The translations under genes were made by a program, and so were the position numbers. Positions 25,337 through 33,604 of a stretch of 64,000 nt of DNA are shown here, one piece after another (the stretch's first letter is position 1; each line of letters begins with the position of its first letter). This DNA is from Actinopolymorpha pittospori (GTDB taxonomy: Bacteria > Actinomycetota > Actinomycetes > Propionibacteriales > Actinopolymorphaceae): assembly GCF_014873875.1 (NCBI RefSeq), contig NZ_JADBEM010000001.1, positions 9,486,001-9,550,000 of the forward strand, given 5' to 3'. Under the pieces are notes generated by a model. The model searched no databases. It had not been told where the DNA came from and saw nothing but the letters and a program-made list of their open reading frames with translations.

Positions 25337-26473
25337 ATGCAGCCAGCATCCACGAGAACCTCCTCGACACCAGGCCGGGCGCCGACCTCCGCGCCTGGAT
25401 CCGTGCTTTCCCGATGGCCGGCCTGGGTGGGGTACGCCGCCTCGGCCTGGTCGCTCCTGTACGCCGCGCTCGGCCTCTTCTGGACGTTCGGCGGTGCGGG
25501 CTTTCCGTTCGGAGCGGGGCACGACCCCGAACCGCTCGAGTCCATCCTCGGCGGGCTCCCACGCACGACCGCCGCTCCCGTGATCGCCGGGTTCGGACTG
25601 ATCGGCACGGTGGTCGCTCTCGCGAGTACCCGGCCCGGGGCGCTGCGTCGTCCTGGCCGCAACGCCGCGCTCCGGATCCTCGTCCTGGGCTTCGCGGCCC
25701 TGAGCGCGGTGGCGCTGCTGGTCGTGATCCCGGACCGGCGACTGCTGATGATCGTGGCGTACGCACCGATCCTCGCCGGCATGGGCCTGTGGGTCCTTCT
25801 CACCGGATCGGACCTGCCGACCATCGCCAACCTCGGGCTGTGGACGCTCACCCACCAGGTCGGCAGCGTGCTGGGCGGGTTGGTGTGGGCGGGGGTCGCC
25901 GTGTCCTTCGCGCGCCGGAAGCGCGCCGCCTGCGTCAGGTGCGGCCGCGGTGACCAGACGCCGGCCTGGACCACGTCGGCGGCTGCCGCGCGGTGGGGAC
26001 GCTGGGCGGTCGGGGTGGCGGTCGTCGTACCGCTCGTCTACGCCGCGACCCGCTGGGCCTGGGCCCTCGGGATCCGGCTCGGTATCAGCGAGGAGTTCTA
26101 CCAGCAGGGCAGGGCGAACAACATCTGGTGGGCCGGAGCCGCGCTGGCCACGCTCGCCATCGGCGGCGCCGTCCTCACCCTCGGCCTGGCCCAGCGATGG
26201 GGTGAGACCTACCCGCGCCTGGTGTGGTTTCGGGCCGGACGCCGCGTGCCGCCCGCACTCGCCATCGTGCCCGCCTCCCTCGTCTCGATCATCGTCACCT
26301 CGGCAGGACTGGAGTACCTCCGACTGATGTTCCGTCCGGAGTTCCAGGAGAACTCCTGGGCCACCATGGGGCCGGAACTTCTCTGGCCGCTGTGGGGTGT
26401 CGCCCTGGCCGCCGCGACGCTCGCCTACCACCTGCGCCGCCGGGGCGCCTGCGCGGACTGCGGGCGCGGGTGA
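25337..26473 (+). CDS. Polytopic membrane protein with two CxxCGRG motifs
   Basis: 378 residues from the ATG at 25337 chosen because the upstream open frame is low-complexity and basic. About nine membrane helices (starting AWVGYAASAWSLLYAALGLFW). Two short Cys motifs, CVRCGRG after helix four or five and CADCGRG at the very C-terminus, are similar to each other and could bind a metal or pair by disulfides. Two aromatic blocks (EEFYQQGRANNIWW, FQENSWATMGPELLWPLWG) lie in loops. I do not recognise the family. Start uncertain. Confidence 0.65.
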   Translation: MQPASTRTSSTPGRAPTSAPGSVLSRWPAWVGYAASAWSLLYAALGLFWTFGGAGFPFGAGHDPEPLESILGGLPRTTAAPVIAGFGLIGTVVALASTRPGALRRPGRNAALRILVLGFAALSAVALLVVIPDRRLLMIVAYAPILAGMGLWVLLTGSDLPTIANLGLWTLTHQVGSVLGGLVWAGVAVSFARRKRAACVRCGRGDQTPAWTTSAAAARWGRWAVGVAVVVPLVYAATRWAWALGIRLGISEEFYQQGRANNIWWAGAALATLAIGGAVLTLGLAQRWGETYPRLVWFRAGRRVPPALAIVPASLVSIIVTSAGLEYLRLMFRPEFQENSWATMGPELLWPLWGVALAAATLAYHLRRRGACADCGRG

Positions 26474-26528
26474 GCACGGCAGGCTCCCCGTCCTCCGCTG
26501 ACTTCTTCCGGGATGCGCCGAACCGCCC

Positions 26529-26557
26529 TTGACGACGGCGCCGGCGAGCCCTACGTT
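26529..26557 (+). promoter_or_regulatory. Sigma-70-like promoter of arsR-like gene
   Basis: TTGACG at 26529-26534, a 17-bp spacer, and TACGTT at 26552-26557. The predicted start of transcription falls inside the 36-bp palindrome that follows. Confidence 0.5.
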
Positions 26558-26590
26558 TAACCCATCCGTTAATTAACGGAGAGGTTAAAC
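26555..26590. promoter_or_regulatory. 36-bp composite palindrome, ArsR operator
   Basis: An outer GTTTAACC/GGTTAAAC pair and an inner perfect CCGTTAATTAACGG share the same centre, so 16 of 18 base pairs of the dyad match. The block covers the probable transcription start and the ribosome site and ends 2 bp before the ATG of the ArsR-type gene. Binding would block both transcription and translation initiation. Confidence 0.75.
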
Positions 26591-26592
26591 AG

Positions 26593-27000
26593 ATGGCAAC
26601 CGATCGACTCAGCATGATCTTCGCGGCGTTGGCGGACCCGACCCGCCGGGCGATCCTGGCCCGACTGGCGGAGGGCGAAGCGACCGTCTCGGAGCTGGCG
26701 GAGCCCTTCTCCATCAGCCTTCCAGCCATCTCGCGGCACCTGAAGGTGCTCGAGGAGGCCGGGCTGATCACGCGGAGACGGTCGGCCCAGTGGCGGTCGA
26801 GCAGTCTCAACGCCGGCCCGCTCCGCGAGGTCATGGGCTGGATGGAGCACTACCGGGAGTTCTGGGACGCCAACTTCGACCGGCTCGACGCTCACCTCCG
26901 ACGGATCCAGGCAGAAGCCCCCACACGACAGCCCGGCGAACCCTCCCGGGCGAAGACCACGGACCCACAGAGCAAACCCAGGAAGAGGGCAGAGAGATGA
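26593..27000 (+). CDS. ArsR-family regulator of AHSA1 pair
   Basis: 135 residues. The winged HTH is full (IFAALADPTRRAILARLAEGEATVSELAEPFSISLPAISRHLKVLEEAGLITRRR, about residues 9-65). It belongs to the SdpR-like branch, without the metal-binding Cys of ArsR/CadC, and has a WMEHYREFWDANFDRL helix near the end. Its stop overlaps the start of the SRPBCC gene (ATGA). It is very probably autoregulated through the palindrome just upstream. Confidence 0.93.
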   Translation: MATDRLSMIFAALADPTRRAILARLAEGEATVSELAEPFSISLPAISRHLKVLEEAGLITRRRSAQWRSSSLNAGPLREVMGWMEHYREFWDANFDRLDAHLRRIQAEAPTRQPGEPSRAKTTDPQSKPRKRAER

Positions 27001-27431
27001 CCGAAACCTCCCCCGCCAACGAACTCGTCATCAGCCGGGTCTTCGACGCGCCCCGCGAACTCGTCTACCGCGCCTTCGTCGATCCTGACCAGCTCGCCGA
27101 ATGGTTCGGCCCGGAAGGGTTCTCCATTCCGCGGGAGTCGGTCGACATCGAGGCACGGGTGGGCGGCCACCAGCGGTTCGAGATGGTCAGCGACGCCGAC
27201 CCGACCTTCAGGTCCCCGGTCAACGCCCGCTTCACCGAGGTGGTCGAGAACGAGCTGCTCGTCGGCGTCGAGGAGAACTCCGGCATGAATCTGCGGGTCG
27301 AACTGCACGACGAGGGCGGCCGCACCCGTCTCGTGTTGCGTCAGGGCCCCTACTCCGAGGAGTTCATCGGCATGGCCCGCGACGGTTGGGACAGCTCTCT
27401 CGGCAAGCTCGAGAAGCTCCTCGGCGTCTGA
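26997..27431 (+). CDS. SRPBCC/AHSA1-like protein
   Basis: 144 residues of the Aha1-like START-fold group (VISRVFDAPRELVYRAFVDPDQLAEWFGPEGF start, GMARDGWDSSLGKLEKLL end). These proteins have a hydrophobic pocket; the bound ligand is unknown. The ArsR-SRPBCC pair is widespread in bacteria, and here the two genes overlap by four bases (ATGA), so translation is coupled. Confidence 0.92.
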   Translation: MTETSPANELVISRVFDAPRELVYRAFVDPDQLAEWFGPEGFSIPRESVDIEARVGGHQRFEMVSDADPTFRSPVNARFTEVVENELLVGVEENSGMNLRVELHDEGGRTRLVLRQGPYSEEFIGMARDGWDSSLGKLEKLLGV

Positions 27432-27480
27432 GCCCGTCGTAGACGGCAGAGGACCTGCGACGTAAAGGACACCGACAGAC

Positions 27481-28815
27481 ATGAGCCTTTCGACGGTTCG
27501 CATTCTGGCGGCCGGAGCGGTGGCCGCGGCGGTGGTGGCGCTGGGAGTCCCGGCCGGTGCTGCCACCGCCTCCGAAGCCACGTCCCTCGCGACCGGCAGG
27601 TGGACGAGTACCTGGTCGGCGTCGCTTCACCACCCGACCCCAAGCAACGACTGGCAGGGATCCAACTGGTCCGTGCCGGGGTTCACCGACCAGTCCGTTC
27701 GTCAGGTGGTGCGGGTGAGCACCGGTGGATCCCAGGTACGGATCAGGCTCTCCAACCGCTACGGCGCCGCACCGCTTCGGGTGACAGGGGCGACGGTCGC
27801 CAAGGCGGCGACCGGCGCGGCCGTGCGACCTGGCACCGTGCGTCAGCTGACGTTCGACCGGTCGCGGTCGACCACGATCCCGGTGGGCCAGGAGACGACG
27901 TCGGACGCGGCAACGATTCCGGTCGGGCCGCTCGACTCGCTGGCGGTGACACTGTACTTCGCGGGCTCCACCGGACCGGCCACCTTCCACGAACTCGCGC
28001 TGGCGACGACGTACCGGGCCCAGGGCGACCGGCGGTTCGACCCGAGCGCCTCCGCGTTCGCCGGAGAGACCTCGCACTCGTGGTACTACCTGACCGGCGT
28101 TGACGTCGCCGGCAGAACCGGTGGGTGGGCAGGACGCCACGGCAGCGTGGTGGCGCTCGGTGACTCCGTCACCGAGGGCTACGGCTCCACAGTGGACGCC
28201 AACAACCGCTACCCCGACCAACTCGCCGAAAGACTTGTCCGGTCTGGCCGGCCGATGGGGGTGGTCAACGCCGGAATCGGCGGCAACAAACTGCTCGGCG
28301 ACTCCACGTGCTTCGGCGCCAGCGCGGTCGACAGGTTCGCGAACGACGTACTCGCCCAGCCCGACGTGCGGACGGTGATCGTGCTGGAAGGTGTCAACGA
28401 CATCGGCACGGGTGGCATGCCCGACTACCTCGGGTGCGGCGCTTCGCCCACAGTGACGGCCGCGCAGCTCATTGATGCTCACCGCGGCCTGATCCGCGCG
28501 GCGCACGGGCGCGGTGTGCGGATCGTCGGCGCGACGCTCACGCCGTTCAAGGGAAGCTTCTACGCCCCCGCCGAGGAGTGGGAGGCGGCGGAGAAGGCCG
28601 GGTCCGTCCCCGCCGCGGAGCGGGTACGCGATGCGGTGAACACCTGGATCCGCACCAGCGGGGAGTACGACGCGGTCGCCGACTTCGACTGGGCGCTCGC
28701 CGACCCGGCGGATCCGGACGCGATGCGGGCCGCCTACGACGGTGGCGACCAACTCCACCCCAACGACGCCGGCATGGACGCCATGGCGAACGCGATCGAC
28801 CTCGGCAGGCTCTGA
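27481..28815 (+). CDS. Secreted SGNH/GDSL-type esterase
   Basis: 444 residues. Signal peptide at the N-terminus (ILAAGAVAAAVVALGVPAGAATA). A beta-rich N-terminal domain (residues about 35-210) precedes the SGNH hydrolase domain: VALGDSVTEGYG with the nucleophile Ser, NAGIGGNKLL with Gly, LEGVNDIG with Asn and DQLHPNDAG with the Asp/His pair. Two Cys around FGAS and LGCGAS may pair. It probably removes acyl or acetyl groups from polysaccharides or lipids outside the cell. Single gene, followed by a strong stem-loop. Confidence 0.92.
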   Translation: MSLSTVRILAAGAVAAAVVALGVPAGAATASEATSLATGRWTSTWSASLHHPTPSNDWQGSNWSVPGFTDQSVRQVVRVSTGGSQVRIRLSNRYGAAPLRVTGATVAKAATGAAVRPGTVRQLTFDRSRSTTIPVGQETTSDAATIPVGPLDSLAVTLYFAGSTGPATFHELALATTYRAQGDRRFDPSASAFAGETSHSWYYLTGVDVAGRTGGWAGRHGSVVALGDSVTEGYGSTVDANNRYPDQLAERLVRSGRPMGVVNAGIGGNKLLGDSTCFGASAVDRFANDVLAQPDVRTVIVLEGVNDIGTGGMPDYLGCGASPTVTAAQLIDAHRGLIRAAHGRGVRIVGATLTPFKGSFYAPAEEWEAAEKAGSVPAAERVRDAVNTWIRTSGEYDAVADFDWALADPADPDAMRAAYDGGDQLHPNDAGMDAMANAIDLGRL

Positions 28816-28826
28816 CCGAACCAGGT

Positions 28827-28863
28827 GGATCCCGGGCGCGCCCTCACCGCGAGCCCGGGATCC
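28827..28863. terminator. Bidirectional stem-loop between GDSL and GNAT genes
   Basis: An 11-bp perfect stem (GGATCCCGGGC with its complement) with a 15-base loop. It follows the plus-strand esterase by 12 bp, and its right arm lies inside the last codons of the convergent acetyltransferase gene. Confidence 0.7.
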
Positions 28864-29344
28864 TCTTGACGAAGTACACCAGCGTCCACGACCTGCCGGG
28901 CTGCCGCTCCCGGCCGACCTCCTCATAACCAAGGCTGCGATAGAACGCCATCGCGTCCGGCTGGTCCGCGGTGTCCAGGTGCATCTCCCGCATACCCAGC
29001 CCCTGCGCACGCCGCTCCAGGGCGGTCATCAGGGCCCGGCCCACGCCGTGGCGCCGGGTGGCCGGATGCACCCGGATCCGCTTGACCTCGGCCCGCGACC
29101 CGGCAGTCGGCCGGATGCCGCCCATCCCGACCAGGTGGCCGCCGAGTTCGGCGACCAGGAAGTCGCCTCCAGCTCGCAGGAACCTCGCGGGTATGTCGGC
29201 CAGGTCGGGAAAGGCCGGCGGATGGCGTGCGGGCGGCAGCGGCAGCGGAACGCCTGGATCGGCGGTGGCTCCGATCGTGATCAGGTCACTCAACGCCCAC
29301 AGCGTCGGCGCGTCCGCCTCACGAAACCTTCTGACCGTCAGCAC
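28844..29344 (-). CDS. GNAT-family N-acetyltransferase
   Basis: 166 residues from a GTG at 29344, chosen because homology starts there (VRRFREADAPTLWALSD); no good ribosome site is seen. The acetyl-CoA loop is RRHGVGRALM, preceded by VKRIRVHPATR and followed by LDTADQPDAMAFYRSLGYEEVGRE. Substrate unknown. It is downstream of the protease gene on the same strand, separated by 49 bp. Confidence 0.85.
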   Translation of the reverse strand: MLTVRRFREADAPTLWALSDLITIGATADPGVPLPLPPARHPPAFPDLADIPARFLRAGGDFLVAELGGHLVGMGGIRPTAGSRAEVKRIRVHPATRRHGVGRALMTALERRAQGLGMREMHLDTADQPDAMAFYRSLGYEEVGRERQPGRSWTLVYFVKRIPGSR

Positions 29345-29393
29345 GAGACAGACGCTCGCAGTCCGACGGCCGCCGGCGCGAACGAATATCCCT

Positions 29394-30461
29394 CTAGCGA
29401 CCGCCGGAAGACCGCCCGGTGGCGGCCTCACCAAGCGGGATCTGGTCGGCCGGCCGTTCCAGCTTGCGGATGATGACCTTGACGCGGTCGATCGGGATCG
29501 CGAACCCCAGCCCCTGGGTGGCCGCGCCGGTGGCCGGTGCGTAGACGGCGGAGTTGACGCCGATGACCCTGGCGGACATGTCGACCAGCGGGCCACCGGA
29601 GTTCCCCGGATTGAGAGGCGCGTCGGTCTGGATCGCCTCGTACGTCACGTCCGGCCCGTTGGCCATGTTCCTGATCCGCACCTCACGATTCAGCGCGCTG
29701 ACGATGCCGAAGGTGACCGTTCCCTCCAGCCCCTCCGGCGAGCCGATCGCGACGACCGGATTGCCGGCCCGGACGGCCGAGGACGCTCCCAACCTGGCCG
29801 GCGTGAGGCCGCTCACCCCGTCGGCCCGGATGAGGGCCAGGTCGCTCGCCGGATCCGTCCCGACGATCGACGCCGAGGCCTTCTGCCCCTGCCGTTCCTC
29901 ACCGAACCGCACCGTGATCTGGCCGCCGTCGCGCGCCGAGGAGACCACGTGGTTGTTGGTGAGGATGATGCCGTCCTGGGTGAGGATCACCCCGGACCCG
30001 TTTTCGCTCCCGGTCATGGACCTGACCTGGATGTCGGTCACGCTGCGGGACGCCGTGTCGATCACCTGCGGGACGTGGGAGAGGCTGCGGACGTTCGAGA
30101 CGTCGGCGCCACCGGCGACCGAGTCGCTCAGGTGGTTCGCCGTCAGGACGCCACCGAGTACGCTCCCGAGCCCTCCGGCGGTGACGGCTACGGCGGCGAC
30201 CAGAGCCACGAAACGGGCCCGGCTCCGACCCAGCCACCAGGCCAACCGGGGCGGCCCGAGTTCGAGCACCTCGCGTTCGCCACGTCCACCCTGGTCCTGG
30301 ACGTTCAGCTGGCCCACATCCTGCTGGCCCACACCCTGCCCGCGCTGACTGGGGATCCGGTGCCCTCCAGGCACCCGGATCCGTTGGGTGAACGGGGCCT
30401 GGACCGGTCGGGGCATACCACCAGACGAGCGGTCCTCGCCGCCGGCGCGCGCGTCACTCAT
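29394..30461 (-). CDS. Membrane-anchored HtrA-like serine protease without PDZ domain
   Basis: 355 residues from the ATG at 30461, with GGAAGG upstream. A Gln/Gly-rich cytoplasmic N-terminus is followed by one membrane helix (about residues 84-108) and an S1C trypsin-like domain. The triad is His171 (LTNNHVV), Asp207 (ASDLALI) and Ser288 (NPGNSGGPL). The protein stops about 65 residues after the catalytic Ser, so the PDZ domain of DegP/HtrA is absent. Envelope protein quality control or signal processing is a reasonable guess. It follows the globin-ankyrin gene on the same strand. Confidence 0.9.
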   Translation of the reverse strand: MSDARAGGEDRSSGGMPRPVQAPFTQRIRVPGGHRIPSQRGQGVGQQDVGQLNVQDQGGRGEREVLELGPPRLAWWLGRSRARFVALVAAVAVTAGGLGSVLGGVLTANHLSDSVAGGADVSNVRSLSHVPQVIDTASRSVTDIQVRSMTGSENGSGVILTQDGIILTNNHVVSSARDGGQITVRFGEERQGQKASASIVGTDPASDLALIRADGVSGLTPARLGASSAVRAGNPVVAIGSPEGLEGTVTFGIVSALNREVRIRNMANGPDVTYEAIQTDAPLNPGNSGGPLVDMSARVIGVNSAVYAPATGAATQGLGFAIPIDRVKVIIRKLERPADQIPLGEAATGRSSGGR

Positions 30462-30626
30462 CACCTTCCACGCTCCGCCACGCGGCCCTCCGCGGCAGGA
30501 GGCTTCCGACCCAGCGCGGTCCGCCCCAACGGGGGACGCCGGTGCCACATCCGTACCGAATCGAGCGCAATCGTGACCTGCCGTACGCGACATCCCTTCT
30601 GTCCCGGCTGTGACGTGCGCTCCCCG

Positions 30627-32180
30627 TCAACCTCGCCTAGCCCGCGCACGGGTCAGGGACCGGCGGACCTCGCCCTTCGCCACCGACGGCGCCGCCTCCT
30701 CCAGCCAGTCCAGCGGAGTGCGACCGCGACTGTCCCGGGCGACCGGATCGGCACCGTTGTCGAGCAGGACCTCGATCGTGGCCAGAAAGCCCGCCCTGGC
30801 GGCATAGTGCAGCGCGGTCGCCTCGAGCGCCCCGACGCCCGCCCTCCCAGCGCTCCCGGGACCGCCTCGTCGGCGATCGGTGGCTCGGGCGCCGTGGCGA
30901 AGCAGTGCCCGGACGTAGTCCGGATCGTCCTTGCGACCCTGGTTGCCGGTACAGCAGGCACCGATCCACGCGCCGGAGGAGTCGATGCGCGCTCCATGGC
31001 CGGCGAGCATCGGCGCGAGCCTCGGGTGCAGCACCCAGCGACCAACCCCGAGCCGGGTCGCGTCGGCGCCGTGCGCGAGGAGGAGTTCGACCATCGGCGG
31101 GCTGGACCTCTCCGCGGCGCCGCGCAGTGCTCGCACTCCGTCGGGCAGAGGGCTCCGGCGATGCCGGAGGAGGAGGCGCAGCGCCTCGAGCTGCCCACCT
31201 CCGACGGCGTGGTCGAGCGCCGTGACGGCGAGGACGTCGGTCGCCGGATCAGGTTCGCCGGCGACGCTGCCGTCGCTGTCGAGCAGGCGGGTGAGTACGG
31301 GTACGTCGCCGAGGAACGCCGCCGTGAACACGTCCTCCCGCGCACCCGCCCGCAGGAGGACCTCCTCCACCTCGGCCTGACCCCGCAGACGCGCCGCGCA
31401 CAGGGGCGTCACGTACACCACCCGCTCGAAGGCACGCCCGCTCACGCGCACCGGCAGGTGGTGCGGCGTGTTCACGTCCACCCCGAGACCCAGCAGCAAC
31501 CCCACCACGGCCGTACGCCCCGCCAGGACGGCCAGCTGCATGGACGCGGCGGCGTACGTCGGATGGCGTAGAGCCGGTGTTTCCTCCATCGCCGCCGCCA
31601 GCCGGTCGACATCGCCTCGGCGGGCCAGGTCCGTCGCGCGCCTGAGGGTTCGGGCGCCCACGCCGCACCACGCGACCTGACCGACGGCCCGTTCGTCGTC
31701 ACCCGGCTCGCCACGCAGGGCGTGTGCGAGGGAGCGTGCCTGCGCGAGGATCGACGTCCGGTCGGCCTCGTCCGGGACCATGACCTCCAGCGCCCGGCGG
31801 AAGTGGCCGAGCCAGCGAGCGGCCAGCGCCGGCGTGATCGGGAGGTCGTCGTGGCGCTGCTTCAGTCCGGCGTGGGACTCCTCGGAGTAGCGGGCGGGGC
31901 CGCCCAGCCATTGGGCGAAGAACACCTTCTGTCCCGCGCGCCCGGCCGCGAGGTCACGTGGGAACAGGGGCCTGAGCAGTTCGTCGTCCTCGAACCCGGC
32001 ATAAAGATGGTCGACGAGCCGGTCGACGGTCGGTTGGCCACCGATCCGGGTGAAGAGACCACTGCCGCCGAAGGGACGGAAGCCCGCCGGATGGTGCAGC
32101 AGGACGCGGTGTCGGAGCGACTCCGGAACTCCCGCCGCCTCCCGCACCGATCCCACCGTTCCCACCTCCGCCGATCCCAC
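30627..32180 (-). CDS. Truncated haemoglobin (group II)-ankyrin repeat fusion protein
   Basis: Up to 517 residues. Residues about 42-135 form a truncated-haemoglobin domain: LFTRIGGQPTVDRLVDHLYAGF (Tyr60 at the B10 position), DDELLRPLFPRDL, FFAQWLGGPARYSE, LKQRHDDLPIT with the proximal His110, and ARWLGHF with the Trp123 of group II globins. From about residue 175 to 505 ankyrin-type repeats follow (for example SMQLAVLAGRTAVVGLLLGLGVDVN and TALHYAARAGFLATIEVLLDNGADP). The heme residues are intact, so oxygen, NO or redox sensing coupled to a protein-binding domain is likely. The start is uncertain: several GTG codons lie in a G-rich 15-bp duplication at 32161-32190. It lies 36 bp after lysE-like and before an HtrA gene. 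Confidence 0.85.
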   Translation of the reverse strand: MGSAEVGTVGSVREAAGVPESLRHRVLLHHPAGFRPFGGSGLFTRIGGQPTVDRLVDHLYAGFEDDELLRPLFPRDLAAGRAGQKVFFAQWLGGPARYSEESHAGLKQRHDDLPITPALAARWLGHFRRALEVMVPDEADRTSILAQARSLAHALRGEPGDDERAVGQVAWCGVGARTLRRATDLARRGDVDRLAAAMEETPALRHPTYAAASMQLAVLAGRTAVVGLLLGLGVDVNTPHHLPVRVSGRAFERVVYVTPLCAARLRGQAEVEEVLLRAGAREDVFTAAFLGDVPVLTRLLDSDGSVAGEPDPATDVLAVTALDHAVGGGQLEALRLLLRHRRSPLPDGVRALRGAAERSSPPMVELLLAHGADATRLGVGRWVLHPRLAPMLAGHGARIDSSGAWIGACCTGNQGRKDDPDYVRALLRHGARATDRRRGGPGSAGRAGVGALEATALHYAARAGFLATIEVLLDNGADPVARDSRGRTPLDWLEEAAPSVAKGEVRRSLTRARARRG

Positions 32181-32190
32181 CTCCGCCGAT
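32161..32190. repeat. 15-bp duplication at globin-ankyrin start
   Basis: CCCACCTCCGCCGAT occurs twice in tandem. On the minus strand each copy gives GGAGGTG, so it supplies two alternative ribosome-binding/GTG combinations for the globin-ankyrin gene. Confidence 0.8.
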
Positions 32191-32216
32191 CCCGACCGCC
32201 CTGGCCAGGTCGTGCC

Positions 32217-32855
32217 CTAGTCCCTGCGCCCGGTGACCGCGACGGACAGGCCGAGGCCGACCATCGACAGACCGCCCACGCCGCCGATGAGTTCGGCCCG
32301 GCGCGGCGAACGTCCGAACCAGGACCGGACGGCGCTGGCGGCGACCGCCCACGCGCTGTCGGAAAGCAGCGCGATCACGAAGGACACCAGGCTGAGCAGC
32401 AGCATCTGGACCGGTACGTGGCCCGCCGGCCGGTCCACGAACTGTGGCAGGACGGCGGCGAAGATGACGAACGCCTTCGGGTTGGCCACTCCGACGACGA
32501 AGCCCTCTCGCGCCGCCCGCCACGGGCTCCGAGGCGCCTCGTCACCGGTGAGCGCGGACACGAGGGAGCGTCGATGCCGGACGGCCTGGACGCCGAGCCA
32601 GACGAGGTAGGCCGCGCCGCCGTACTTCAGGACGGCGAAGACGAGCGCCGAACGTTCGACGATCGCGCCGACGCCGAGCGCGACGCACACCGCGACGAGA
32701 TAGACGCCCACGGCGTTGCCGCACACCGATGCGAGGGCCGTCCTCCGGCCGTAGGCCAACGCCCGCCCGATCACGAACAACACGCTGGGCCCGGGAATCA
32801 CGATCAGCACGAACGACGCCAGCGCGAAGGCCGCCAGCTGACTCGACGACACCAT
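32217..32855 (-). CDS. LysE/RhtB-family exporter
   Basis: 212 residues from the ATG at 32855. Five to six membrane helices; the signature VIPGPSVLFVIGRALAYGRRTALASVCGNAVG is the RhtB/LysE motif (PGP in helix one), followed by KYGGAAYLVWLGVQA and VGVANPKAFVIFAAVLPQF. It exports amino acids or similar small metabolites. It is divergent from a SRPBCC gene, with a 20-bp dyad between them. Confidence 0.92.
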   Translation of the reverse strand: MVSSSQLAAFALASFVLIVIPGPSVLFVIGRALAYGRRTALASVCGNAVGVYLVAVCVALGVGAIVERSALVFAVLKYGGAAYLVWLGVQAVRHRRSLVSALTGDEAPRSPWRAAREGFVVGVANPKAFVIFAAVLPQFVDRPAGHVPVQMLLLSLVSFVIALLSDSAWAVAASAVRSWFGRSPRRAELIGGVGGLSMVGLGLSVAVTGRRD

Positions 32856-32931
32856 TCGCGCGACATTAGCAGCCGGAACACCCGACTCGGGGGGTCTGGG
32901 CGAAAGGGGACACTTGCCCTGGACCACGTAG

Positions 32932-32951
32932 CCGATCACGTCCCTGATCGG
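32932..32951. promoter_or_regulatory. Inverted repeat between lysE-like and SRPBCC genes
   Basis: CCGATCA and TGATCGG, 7 bp perfect arms with a 6-base spacer, centred between two divergent genes. A regulator-binding site is plausible; no candidate regulator is adjacent. Confidence 0.45.
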
Positions 32952-33004
32952 TTAGTGGTGGGAGACAGATCACCCGTCACGACACCGAGGGAAGGGCTTA
33001 CCCC

Positions 33005-33436
33005 ATGAGGTACGAGACCACGGTCCCGACGTCCGCCGATCCCGGTAACGTCTGGGCGACCTGGATCGACGTCGAGCACTGGCCGGACTGGACCGAGTCC
33101 GTGACGTCGGCCGAGCGCCTGGACAGCGGCGAGTTCGGCGTCGGCAGCCGGGCGCGGATCAAGCAGCCCGCGATGCGGCCGATGGTCTGGACGGTGATCG
33201 AGGCCCAGCCAGGCCGCTCCTTCGTCTGGGAGACACGGACGGCGGGGACCCAGATGGTGGCGGGTCACTTCCTCGAGACGGGGCCGAGCAACACCCTGAA
33301 CATCCGGCTGAGCATCGACCACTCCGGCCTGCTCGCCGGCCTGCTGGGCCGCATCGTGGGCGACCGCATCCGCACGTACCTGCGGATGGAGGGGGAAGGC
33401 GTGAAAAGGCACGCCGAGGCGAGATCCGCTCGGTGA
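33005..33436 (+). CDS. SRPBCC (polyketide-cyclase-like) family protein
   Basis: 143 residues, START-fold: MRYETTVPTSADPGNVWATWIDVEHWPDWTESVTSAERLD start and the PGRSFVWETRTAG strand are typical of the Polyketide_cyc2 group found in many actinobacteria. GGAAGGG stands upstream of the ATG. Probably binds a hydrophobic small molecule; no biosynthetic cluster is nearby, so a polyketide role is not implied. Confidence 0.85.
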   Translation: MRYETTVPTSADPGNVWATWIDVEHWPDWTESVTSAERLDSGEFGVGSRARIKQPAMRPMVWTVIEAQPGRSFVWETRTAGTQMVAGHFLETGPSNTLNIRLSIDHSGLLAGLLGRIVGDRIRTYLRMEGEGVKRHAEARSAR

Positions 33437-33604
33437 ACCACCTTGGTCGGCGTTCCGCCGGAGCACTTTGGGCGAGGACGGTCGGTTGGTCCCGGCGACG
33501 AAGGCCGGGTGTCGTGACACACCGCGTGGACCTCCCGAACGCCCCTGATCCGGTCGAGTCGGCTCGTCCTTTGCGCACCAAACAAGCGGCCTACCATCTA
33601 AAGG

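Noticed and set aside
28971..31571. 866-codon plus-strand frame across the protease and globin genes
   Set aside because: Low-complexity Arg/Pro/Asp protein spanning three unrelated minus-strand genes; no start signal or domain.
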